Assembly (NCBI GenBank): GCA_031290955.1
Contig: JAISLJ010000036.1
Location: 1 to 16,495 of the forward strand
Length of the DNA stretch: 16,495 bases
Direction: 5' to 3'
Source: Zoogloeaceae bacterium
Lineage (GTDB): Bacteria; Pseudomonadota; Gammaproteobacteria; Burkholderiales; Rhodocyclaceae
Below, one piece after another: positions 7,283-13,459 of the stretch. The position numbers were made by a program, and so were the translations under genes. Positions within the stretch are counted from its first letter, which is position 1. Each line of letters begins with the position of its first letter. The notes under the pieces were generated by a model. The model did no database searches. It was not told the origin of the DNA and was given only the letters and a program-made list of their open reading frames with translations.

Positions 7283-7809
7283 GTGACAAAGGCGAATGGC
7301 AGGCCGGTTTCACTGACCTGGGTTTCACCGCGCCTGGTTTCCCGCCAGAGGGAGCGGGAAAATACCGGGAAGAAAACGTCGCCGGGGATTTCGAGGTCGA
7401 TTTCGGTAAGACAAAGGCGTTCCGCGCGCGGCAGGGCCTGGGCGTAAAGACGGGCGCCACCGATCACGAAGGCTTCGGGCAGGCCCGCGAGACGCGCCAG
7501 CGCCGCTTCGAGCGAGGCGACCTGCGTTGCGCCGGGGGCTGAGTAGGCGGGATCGCGGCTCAGGACGAAATTCGGGCGCTCGGGCAGGGGACGGAAAGCA
7601 TCCGGCAGGGATTCCCACGTCCTGCGCCCCATGATGACCGGGTGGCCACGCGTACAGGCGCGAAAATGCCGGAGATCCTCGGGCAGATGCCAGGGCAGAC
7701 GGTTCCCGACGCCGATCACATTGTTGCGGGCCAGGGCGGCAATCAAGGTCAGGCGCGGCAGCCTCCGAACTTCCGCGCCATTCTGCACAGGAGCCGGAAT
7801 CAGGTTCAT
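7264..7809 (-). CDS. folA: Dihydrofolate reductase
   Basis: Reduces dihydrofolate to tetrahydrofolate with NADPH. The family blocks are LTLIAALARNNVIGVGNRLP, then PWHLPEDLRHF with the catalytic Asp45, VIMGRRTWESLP, and FVIGGARLY for NADPH binding. I chose the ATG at 7809 because GGAGGT stands six bases before it. This gives 181 residues, including about 17 extra residues before the usual N-terminal strand. The same frame stays open 44 codons further upstream (see the 7810-7941 entry). No thyA, its frequent partner, is adjacent. The gene ends tail to tail with dnaQ, overlapping by 19 bp, and lies downstream of ruvA on the same strand. Confidence 0.93.
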   Translation of the reverse strand: MNLIPAPVQNGAEVRRLPRLTLIAALARNNVIGVGNRLPWHLPEDLRHFRACTRGHPVIMGRRTWESLPDAFRPLPERPNFVLSRDPAYSAPGATQVASLEAALARLAGLPEAFVIGGARLYAQALPRAERLCLTEIDLEIPGDVFFPVFSRSLWRETRRGETQVSETGLPFAFVTYERAP

Positions 7810-7941
7810 GCTTACCTCCAGTGCGCGACAGAAGCCAATCAGCTTCGGAAAGTTGTTGTCGAGTTCCGTATGGTGATAGACGTCGGCGACGAACAATTCA
7901 GGGTGTTGAGCATACCATGATTTGAGCGCCTCTCCTTTCAT
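7810..7941 (-). other. Unexplained 44-codon in-frame leader upstream of folA
   Basis: An ATG at 7941 opens a frame that continues without stop into folA. The peptide (MKGEALKSWYAQHPELFVAD, then VYHHTELDNNFPKLIGFCRA and LEVS) is not part of any dihydrofolate reductase I know, and its DNA is less GC-rich than the flanks. There is no Shine-Dalgarno sequence before 7941; AAAGGAGAGG lies just after it instead. It may be a remnant of another gene, a leader, or a real N-terminal fusion. I do not recognise it. Confidence 0.4.
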
Positions 7942-7964
7942 GCGCGGCGTCTTCGGGCTGGCGG

Positions 7965-8549
7965 CTAGAATTTCGCAAGGCTGCGCAGTGCCTGGCGGAT
8001 GGCGTCGGCGGTGGGGGTATCGGGTGGCACGTCTTTCAGGGCAAGCCGCGCTTCCTTGTCGTTGTAGCCCAGTGCCGTGAGCGCGTGCAAGACTTCTTCT
8101 CCCGGCCCGTCGCCTGCCGTGACGCTGGCGGCGCGGCTGCCCGGAACGTCCGGGAGCTTGCCCTTCAGTTCGAGGATGAGGCGCTCGGCGGTCTTCTTGC
8201 CGATGCCGGGGATGCGGGTGAGGTGTCCGCTTTCCTGTCGCGCCACGGCGGCGTTCAGGTCGGCGACCGAAAGGCCGGAGAGCACAGCGAGCGCCGTGCG
8301 CGCCCCGACACCGGAAATCCGGATCAACTGCCGGAAGGCGGCGCGCTCTTCCGCCGTGCCGAAACCATAGAGGAAATGCCCGTCCTCGCGCACCGCGTGG
8401 TGAATCAGCAAGGTGACGGCCTCGCCCGTCGGCGGCAGGTGGTAGAAGGTGCTCATGGGCACATCGACCTCATAGCCCACTCCGCTGACATCCAGCAGGA
8501 TCTGGGGGGGATTCTTTTCGGCGAGGCGACCGGAGAGTCGTCCAATCAT
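7965..8549 (-). CDS. ruvA: Holliday junction branch migration protein RuvA
   Basis: RuvA binds four-way junctions as a tetramer and loads the RuvB motor in recombinational repair. The protein has 194 residues. It starts with the OB-fold domain (MIGRLSGRLAEKNPPQILLD). Two helix-hairpin-helix motifs follow (LIRISGVGARTALAVLSGLS and LTRIPGIGKKTAERLILELK), then the flexible linker and the C-terminal RuvB-binding domain (VLHALTALGYNDKEARLALK). The start at 8549 is set by the conserved N-terminus; the open frame further upstream shadows algR. ruvC and ruvB, the usual neighbours, are not beside it. A 23-bp gap separates it from the folA leader frame, so folA may be cotranscribed. Confidence 0.96.
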   Translation of the reverse strand: MIGRLSGRLAEKNPPQILLDVSGVGYEVDVPMSTFYHLPPTGEAVTLLIHHAVREDGHFLYGFGTAEERAAFRQLIRISGVGARTALAVLSGLSVADLNAAVARQESGHLTRIPGIGKKTAERLILELKGKLPDVPGSRAASVTAGDGPGEEVLHALTALGYNDKEARLALKDVPPDTPTADAIRQALRSLAKF

Positions 8550-8763
8550 CGTGGTCTGCGCTGCCCTGTGGGTTGCCGCGCATCTCGGTTCTTGCGCGGA
8601 AAAAACGCCGTCCATGATACGCCGCCGCGCGCGCCGTCTGGATAAAAAGACCAGATGCCCGCGCCGAAGCCGCTCGGCGCGTTGGCGGGAGACAACATCC
8701 GCGGGGAACATCCAGGGGGAAGCGCAGCAGTCCTGCCGCTGTTCCACGTTTCTTCCGCCGCCG
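8550..8763. other. Gap between algR and ruvA
   Basis: No gene is supported here. The stretch holds the hairpins described under 8637-8680. On the minus strand a possible -10 element TATCAT lies at 8614-8619, 64 bp before the ruvA start, without a convincing -35. Confidence 0.4.
8637..8680 (-). terminator. Possible terminator downstream of algR
   Basis: A 7-bp GC-rich stem (GCGCCGA with TCGGCGC, 8661-8680, 6-nt loop) is followed on the minus strand by a short T-run (8644-8648). The T-run lies in the loop of a second 5-bp stem (8637-8641 with 8651-8655). The T-run is set back from the first stem, so efficiency is doubtful. Confidence 0.4.
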
Positions 8764-9582
8764 TCATTTGACCTCCGTGGCCGATGCCTTGGCGATGCTC
8801 CATTGCCTGCGGCTGACGGGGAGTTTTTCGGGGATGTCGCGCAGGAGCGCCCAGCCGTAGGCGTCGCCTTCGTCCAGGGTGTTGCGCTCGAAGCCGGCCA
8901 GCGTCCTGCGGGCAACGAGGATGGCGCGGTGCAGGCGCAGGAAGGTTTCCGGATACTCTTCCTCCAGATGGTTCAGGGTTTCGTCCAGCACGTATTCGCG
9001 CAGGCGGGTGCGGGCCGTGACGTATTTCAGGTCGGCCTTGAAATAGAGCACGTCGGCCACCGGCACCAGGAGCAGGCGACCACGCTCGTGGCAGGCCAGG
9101 TGGGTGCGTCCGCCGCCGCGCAGGATTTTGCCCAGCTCGTCGGCAAGGCTCCTGTCCAGCATGTTCTGGCGATGCCGCGCCTTTTCCAGTGCGGAAAGAA
9201 GCCGCCGGGCGCGCACGGGCTTCAGGAGATAATCAATGGCATTGACCTCGAAGGCCTGCACGGCATAGCTGTCGTAGGCCGTGGTGAAGATGATGGCGGG
9301 CGGCAGGGGAAGGCGCGCGAGGTGTCCGGCGAGTTCCAGGCCATCCATGACCGGCATGTGGATATCGAGCAGCACAACGTCCACGCGCCATTGCGCGCGC
9401 AGGGCTTCCAGGCGGGAGAGCGCATGCACGCCGTTGCTGGCCTCGCCCAGAAGACGGGTGGGACATTCGTCGGCGATATCTTCCAGCAGTTCCTTCAGGC
9501 GGTTGCGGGCAAGATCCTCGTCCTCGACGATGAAAAGCGCCAGCGGCGGGACTTTTACAGGGGGGGATTGCGGTAGCGACAT
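8764..9582 (-). CDS. algR: LytTR-family response regulator, AlgR-like
   Basis: A DNA-binding response regulator of 272 residues, partner of the sensor kinase encoded just upstream. The receiver domain (about 14-135) has the acidic pocket IVEDED, phospho-acceptor Asp73 in VVLLDIHMPVMDG, FTTAYD with the switch Thr, and the invariant Lys121 in DYLLKPVR. The C-terminal half is a LytTR DNA-binding domain, with HLACHERGRLLLVPVADVLY, YFKADLKYVTARTR and FLRLHRAILVA. The start overlaps the end of the kinase gene by 28 bp, so the two are translated together. In Pseudomonas the homologous pair controls alginate and type IV pilus functions; targets here cannot be inferred. Confidence 0.9.
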   Translation of the reverse strand: MSLPQSPPVKVPPLALFIVEDEDLARNRLKELLEDIADECPTRLLGEASNGVHALSRLEALRAQWRVDVVLLDIHMPVMDGLELAGHLARLPLPPAIIFTTAYDSYAVQAFEVNAIDYLLKPVRARRLLSALEKARHRQNMLDRSLADELGKILRGGGRTHLACHERGRLLLVPVADVLYFKADLKYVTARTRLREYVLDETLNHLEEEYPETFLRLHRAILVARRTLAGFERNTLDEGDAYGWALLRDIPEKLPVSRRQWSIAKASATEVK

Positions 9583-10610
9583 GGCAGTTCAATGGTGACC
9601 TGGTAGGAAAGTTCCCGGGGGCCGTGCTCCAGTTTGGCTTCCATGTCGTAGAACAGGGCCAGGCGGGCGCGGATGTTGCCAAGCGCCATGTGGTTGCCGC
9701 GTCCGGAGGAAGTCCCCAGTGGGTTGGTGATCGAAAGCGTGAGCATGTCGCCCTTCATGTTGATGAGCACGTGGATTTCGCCTTCGCCGATGGCCGATTC
9801 TATGCCGTGATGCACAGCATTTTCAAGCAAGGGTTGCAGCATCAGGGGCGGAACCAGGGTTTCGAGCGGAACGCGGCGCACATCCCAGGAGATGCGCAGA
9901 CGCTCGCCCAGGCGCAGTTTTTCGAGATCAAGATACTGGCGGCCCAGGGCGATTTCCTCGGAGAGCGGCACCAGTTCGCGTGGTTCGCGCATCAGGGCGC
10001 GAAAGAGATCGGAGAGTTCCTCAAGGGCCAGTTCGGCGCGCTTTGGCTCGCGGCGAATCAAACCCAGCACCGTGTTCAGGGAATTGAAGAGGAAATGCGG
10101 CCGGATGCGGGCATTCAGGGCTTGCAGGCGAGCCTCCTCGATCCGGGGCGCGAAGTGCCGGGCGCGCAGGCGGAAATAGAAGAGCATGAGCCAGGTCACG
10201 CCCAGCGCGAGGAGCAGCGCGCGCAGGGCGGAACCATGCTCGCTCCCGGATGGACTCAGGTAGTGCCAGGCATCCTGGTACAGGAGAGTGGTGAGGCCCA
10301 CCAGGAGATAGACGAGCGCGGCTTCCAGGCGCGGCGGGCAGCGTTTCAACTGGTTGCGCATGAGCGCGAGCACGATGAGATTGAAGAGCAGCGGACATTC
10401 CGCCCAGATGGAATTGGCAAGGAAGACGCCCAGCCAATCGTAGAAACCGCGCGCCTGGATGAGCGAGGCGAGCACGACCAGCAGGTTCACGCCCAGGATG
10501 ATCCGCAGGAGGACGCCCAGATTGCGCCAATCCGGCAGGGCATGTTCCGCATCGCGCCGCGTGTTTTGTTGTGGACTGCCCGCGTTCGGGGCGGAGGATG
10601 TGTCTTGCAT
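9555..10610 (-). CDS. algZ: Membrane sensor histidine kinase, AlgZ/FimS (LytS) type
   Basis: A sensor kinase of 351 residues with four hydrophobic segments (about 32-53, 58-84, 97-112 and 128-146). A His_kinase dimerisation-phosphorylation domain follows, with ARIRPHFLFNSLNTVLGLI and phospho-acceptor His172. Next comes an ATPase domain with N-box LLENAVHHGI (Asn264) and a glycine-rich part LGNIRARL. This is the short LytS/YehU architecture, not a classical HisKA kinase. It lies upstream of and overlaps its response regulator. The ATG at 10610 has only a weak ribosome binding site. TACAAT six bases before the start is a possible -10 for a leaderless message, but this is speculative. Confidence 0.9.
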   Translation of the reverse strand: MQDTSSAPNAGSPQQNTRRDAEHALPDWRNLGVLLRIILGVNLLVVLASLIQARGFYDWLGVFLANSIWAECPLLFNLIVLALMRNQLKRCPPRLEAALVYLLVGLTTLLYQDAWHYLSPSGSEHGSALRALLLALGVTWLMLFYFRLRARHFAPRIEEARLQALNARIRPHFLFNSLNTVLGLIRREPKRAELALEELSDLFRALMREPRELVPLSEEIALGRQYLDLEKLRLGERLRISWDVRRVPLETLVPPLMLQPLLENAVHHGIESAIGEGEIHVLINMKGDMLTLSITNPLGTSSGRGNHMALGNIRARLALFYDMEAKLEHGPRELSYQVTIELPCRYRNPPL

Positions 10611-10752
10611 CCGCGTATTGTAGCCGCAACTTCTCCCATTGTTGCGCTACCGTATGCTTGTCCCCCGATTCCGTGCGCGCTTCCTCGCGCCTTATTTGGA
10701 CGGAAGCTCCCGCATTCGGGCTTCTCCATTTCGGGCAACAACAATGGAATCG

Positions 10753-10773
10753 GACGGAGCGCAACATTCCGTC
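10753..10773 (-). terminator. Weak inverted repeat after dgkA
   Basis: GACGGA (10753-10758) pairs with TCCGTC (10768-10773) around a 9-nt loop just past the dgkA stop. There is no T-run, so it may be an incidental hairpin. The rest of the 10611-10785 gap shows nothing I can name. Confidence 0.25.
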
Positions 10774-10785
10774 GGCGCGAGCGAA

Positions 10786-11154
10786 TTACTCCAGCAGGAT
10801 GACGCCCCACACGAGCGCGATGCCCAGGAGCGCCACGCACTGGGCGGCGCTGCCCATGTCTTTCGCGTTCTTGGAAAGCGGGTGGCGGTCAAGGGAAATG
10901 CGGTCGACTACAGCCTCGATCGCGGAATTGAAGAGTTCCACAATGAGCGACAACAGGCACATGGCGATCATGAGCGCGCGTTCGCCGCGACTGACCGGGC
11001 AGAAGAAAGCGGCCGGGATCAGGATGGCGTTCATCAGCAGGATCTCGCGGATGGCAGCCTCGTTCCGGAACGCCGCCACGAAACCATCCCACGAATATCC
11101 TGCCGCATGCACAAGACGCTTCAGCCCGCTGCGGCCCTTGAACGGCGAAACCAT
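10786..11154 (-). CDS. dgkA: Diacylglycerol kinase (DgkA family)
   Basis: A small inner-membrane kinase that recycles diacylglycerol to phosphatidic acid. At 122 residues it has the same length as E. coli DgkA. Three transmembrane helices are visible. The family signature ELFNSAIEAVVDRIS contains the catalytic Glu, and LSKNAKDMGSAAQCVAL follows. The start at 11154 is preceded by GGAGGAGGGG, which favours it over the ATG at 11169. Promoter hexamers for this gene are not evident in the divergent gap to rpsP. It transcribes toward algZ. Confidence 0.95.
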   Translation of the reverse strand: MVSPFKGRSGLKRLVHAAGYSWDGFVAAFRNEAAIREILLMNAILIPAAFFCPVSRGERALMIAMCLLSLIVELFNSAIEAVVDRISLDRHPLSKNAKDMGSAAQCVALLGIALVWGVILLE

Positions 11155-11231
11155 GCGCCCCTCCTCCAAATGAATGAAACCGGAACTTTACCCCAGATTC
11201 CCCCAATTACCACCCTCGCGCCACGGAAACC

Positions 11232-11261
11232 TTGCAATTTTTGGCCTGTGCTCCGTATAAT
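11232..11261 (+). promoter_or_regulatory. Sigma-70-type promoter of the rpsP operon
   Basis: The -35 is TTGCAA (11232-11237) and the -10 is a perfect TATAAT (11256-11261) with an 18-bp spacer. It stands 36 bp before the rpsP start, with a GC-rich discriminator after the -10, as is common for ribosomal protein operons. This is the best promoter in the window. Confidence 0.8.
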
Positions 11262-11297
11262 CGCCCCCTTTTCGCTTTTCATGATACGGATCGAGCA

Positions 11298-11558
11298 ATG
11301 GTCGTCATTCGTCTTTCCCGTGGCGGCGCCAAGAAGCGCCCCTTCTACAACATCGTCGTGACCGATTCCCGCAACCGCCGTGATGGCCGGTTCGTCGAAC
11401 GCATCGGCTTCTACAATCCCGTCGCCGCCGCGCATGAGGAAAACCTGCGCGTCGCCTTGGATCGGCTTGAATACTGGCGGCAGAACGGCGCGCAGCTCTC
11501 GCCCACCGCCGCGCGTCTCGTGAAGACATACGCCCGGAAAACCGTCGCCGCCGTCTGA
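11298..11558 (+). CDS. rpsP: 30S ribosomal protein S16
   Basis: A ribosomal protein of 86 residues needed for 30S assembly. The start MVVIRLSRGGAKKRPFYNIV and the segment VERIGFYNPVA are diagnostic, and LDRLEYWRQNGAQLSPTAARLV ends the fold (11457-11522). The ATG at 11298 matches the invariant N-terminus. It is the first gene of the rpsP-rimM-trmD-rplS operon, the standard proteobacterial order, and is followed by rimM after 18 bp. Confidence 0.97.
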   Translation: MVVIRLSRGGAKKRPFYNIVVTDSRNRRDGRFVERIGFYNPVAAAHEENLRVALDRLEYWRQNGAQLSPTAARLVKTYARKTVAAV

Positions 11559-11576
11559 TCCGGAAAGTGGATTCTC

Positions 11577-12098
11577 GTGCCGGAGGATACTGGCTTTGTC
11601 ATCCTGGGGCGGGTTGCAGGCCCTTATGGCGTCAAGGGATGGGTGAAAATCCTGCCCTTCGCGGATGATCCTCTCTCCTGGCGCGAAATGCCGCACTGGC
11701 ATCTTGCCCCGCAGGAAACAGGGGCTTGGCAGGTGTTTCCCCTTGTGGAATTCCGGGCGCAGGGGCAAGGTTTCATTGCCCGGTTCGCGTCGATTGCGGA
11801 TCGCAGCGCCGCCGAAGCAATCCGGAGCTGGTGGATCGGCGTTCCATGCGAGAGCCTGCCGCCCTTGCCGGAGAACGAATTCTACTGGGAAGACCTGATC
11901 GGCCTCACCGTCGAAAACGAGGCCGGGGAAATCCTGGGGCAGGTTGCGGGTCTGATCGAGACGGGCGCGCATGACGTGCTCAGGGTTCAGGACGCGGGCA
12001 GCGATGTGGAGCGGCTCATCCCCTTTGTGGACGCCATCGTGAAAACGGTGGATCTTCCCGGCAAGCGGCTGTATGTGCGCTGGGAAGCGGATTGGTAG
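11577..12098 (+). CDS. rimM: Ribosome maturation factor RimM
   Basis: A 16S rRNA processing factor that binds S19 during 30S maturation. The protein has 173 residues. The N-terminal RimM barrel begins FVILGRVAGPYGVKGWVKI. The C-terminal PRC-like barrel starts near EFYWEDLIGLTV and ends LIPFVDAIVKTVDLPGKRLY. The start is a GTG at 11577 with GGAAAGTGG upstream. trmD begins 8 bp after the stop. Confidence 0.95.
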   Translation: MPEDTGFVILGRVAGPYGVKGWVKILPFADDPLSWREMPHWHLAPQETGAWQVFPLVEFRAQGQGFIARFASIADRSAAEAIRSWWIGVPCESLPPLPENEFYWEDLIGLTVENEAGEILGQVAGLIETGAHDVLRVQDAGSDVERLIPFVDAIVKTVDLPGKRLYVRWEADW

Positions 12099-12106
12099 TT
12101 CGCGCC

Positions 12107-12913
12107 ATGTCTCTTGCGGGAAAACCGGCCCTCTTCGATTGCGTCACCATCTTCCCGGAGATGTTCGCGGCGCTTACGGGCGCGGGGATTCCCCGCAAGG
12201 CGCTGGAGGAAGGTCGCTGGTGTTTTCGCGCCTGGAACCCGCGTGATTTTTCCGGCTTCACGGCGCGCAGCGTGGATGATCGGCCCTACGGCGGCGGCCC
12301 CGGCATGGTGATGCGTCCCGGCCCGCTTGAAGCGGTCATCCGGGCGGCGCAGGCCCGGCAGGCGGAGGAAGGACGGCCCAGCCGGGTCATCTGCCTCTCG
12401 CCGCAGGGCGCGTTGCTTACGCATCAGCGGGTCATGGAACTGACGCGGCAGGCGGAGGCGGGCACAGGTTTCATCCTCCTGTGCGGGCGCTACGAGGGGA
12501 TTGACGAGCGCCTCATTGCGCGGATGGTGGAAGAGGAAATTTCCGTTGGGGATTTCGTTCTCTCCGGCGGCGAATTGCCGGCCATGACGCTCATGGATGC
12601 CGTGATCCGCCAATTGCCCGGCGTATTGGGCGACGCGGCTTCGGCCAGCGAGGATTCATTCGTGGCGGGCCTGCTCGATTGCCCCCACTACACACGCCCT
12701 GAGGAATATCAGGGGCAACGGGTGCCGGAAGTGTTGCTTTCCGGCAACCATGCAAGCATTCGTCGCTGGCGGCTCAAGGCTGCGCTGGCGCGAACCCGGG
12801 AACGCAGACCGGATCTTCTGCGGAACCGCGCCCTGAGCGCGGAAGAAACGCAACTCCTGGCCGAAATCCTCCGCGAAGAGGCACACGGCAAGGAGCAATG
12901 CGGTGAGCATTGA
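12107..12913 (+). CDS. trmD: tRNA (guanine-N1-)-methyltransferase
   Basis: TrmD methylates G37 of tRNAs using SAM and so prevents frameshifting. The protein has 268 residues. It starts with FDCVTIFPEMF. It has the trefoil-knot SAM site (LCGRYEGIDERL and VLSGGELPAMTLMDAVIRQL), DDRPYGGGPGMVM, and the C-terminal RVPEVLLSGNHASIRRWR block. The ATG at 12107 was chosen because it puts the conserved start at the expected distance; a TTG 15 bp upstream would lie inside rimM. It is coupled to rimM. Confidence 0.97.
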   Translation: MSLAGKPALFDCVTIFPEMFAALTGAGIPRKALEEGRWCFRAWNPRDFSGFTARSVDDRPYGGGPGMVMRPGPLEAVIRAAQARQAEEGRPSRVICLSPQGALLTHQRVMELTRQAEAGTGFILLCGRYEGIDERLIARMVEEEISVGDFVLSGGELPAMTLMDAVIRQLPGVLGDAASASEDSFVAGLLDCPHYTRPEEYQGQRVPEVLLSGNHASIRRWRLKAALARTRERRPDLLRNRALSAEETQLLAEILREEAHGKEQCGEH

Positions 12914-12934
12914 ACAACTTGAAAAGGAACTCAC

Positions 12935-13360
12935 ATGAACCTGATCCAGCAACTCGAACAGGAAGAAATCGCCCGTCTGGGCAAGCCCCTGCCTGAATTT
13001 TCGCCGGGCGATACGGTCGTCGTCCAGGTGAAGGTGAAGGAAGGCAACCGCGAACGCTTGCAGGCGTATGAAGGCGTGGTCATCGCCAAGCGCAACCGCG
13101 GCCTCAATTCTTCCTTCATCGTGCGGAAGATTTCTTCGGGCGAAGGCGTGGAACGCACATTCCAGACCTGGTCGCCGCTGCTGGCCGCCATTGAGGTGAA
13201 GCGCCGCGGCGATGTGCGTCGCGCCAAGCTCTACTATCTGCGCAACCGTTCCGGCAAATCCGCCCGGATCAAGGAAAAACTCGTGCGCAAATCCAGCGCG
13301 CAGCCATCCCTGCCCAGTCCTGCGGACGGCAATCTCGCCCAGGCAAGCGCGGGCGAATGA
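12935..13360 (+). CDS. rplS: 50S ribosomal protein L19
   Basis: A ribosomal protein at the 30S-50S interface. FSPGDTVVVQVKVKEGNRER, LQAYEGVVIAKRNRG and RRAKLYYLRNRSGKSARIKE are diagnostic. The 141 residues include a Ser/Pro/Ala-rich tail of about 20 residues beyond the E. coli end, which is probably disordered. The ATG at 12935 is preceded by AAAAGGAAC. It is the last gene of the operon and is followed by two hairpins. Confidence 0.97.
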   Translation: MNLIQQLEQEEIARLGKPLPEFSPGDTVVVQVKVKEGNRERLQAYEGVVIAKRNRGLNSSFIVRKISSGEGVERTFQTWSPLLAAIEVKRRGDVRRAKLYYLRNRSGKSARIKEKLVRKSSAQPSLPSPADGNLAQASAGE

Positions 13361-13364
13361 TTGC

Positions 13365-13395
13365 AACGGGCGCGTAATTGGATTTTCCGCCCGTT
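13365..13395 (+). terminator. First hairpin after rplS
   Basis: AACGGGCG (13365-13372) pairs with CGCCCGTT (13388-13395) around a 15-nt loop immediately after the rplS stop. The following T-run is short, so it is likelier an accessory or 3'-stabilising hairpin than the main terminator. Confidence 0.5.
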
Positions 13396-13403
13396 TCCCG
13401 CAC

Positions 13404-13443
13404 AATGGAGCGTCCCTGGCATTTTGGGGGACGCTCCATTTTT
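13404..13443 (+). terminator. Rho-independent terminator of the rpsP-rimM-trmD-rplS operon
   Basis: A perfect 13-bp stem, AATGGAGCGTCCC (13404-13416) with GGGACGCTCCATT (13428-13440), closes an 11-nt loop. It leads into a T-run of five (13439-13443). The following gene starts at 13460, so it needs its own promoter or relies on readthrough. Confidence 0.9.
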
Positions 13444-13459
13444 CGTTGCGGGAAAAACC

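Noticed and set aside
8690..8763. Cobalamin-type riboswitch upstream of ruvA
   Set aside because: Some GC-rich hairpins are present, but the conserved B12-box-like core and a fitting downstream gene are absent.
8551..9576. Plus-strand open frame of 341 codons opposite algR
   Set aside because: It is a shadow of the well-supported response regulator and has no domain similarity.
9624..10802. Plus-strand open frame of 392 codons opposite algZ
   Set aside because: It is a shadow of the sensor kinase; its Gln/Glu/Gly/His-rich composition fits the complement of a membrane protein gene.
13361..13459. Extended N-terminus of the EEP protein from 13361
   Set aside because: This stretch holds the two hairpins ending the ribosomal operon, and the translation has no resemblance to a protein start. 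ATG 13460 is more sensible.
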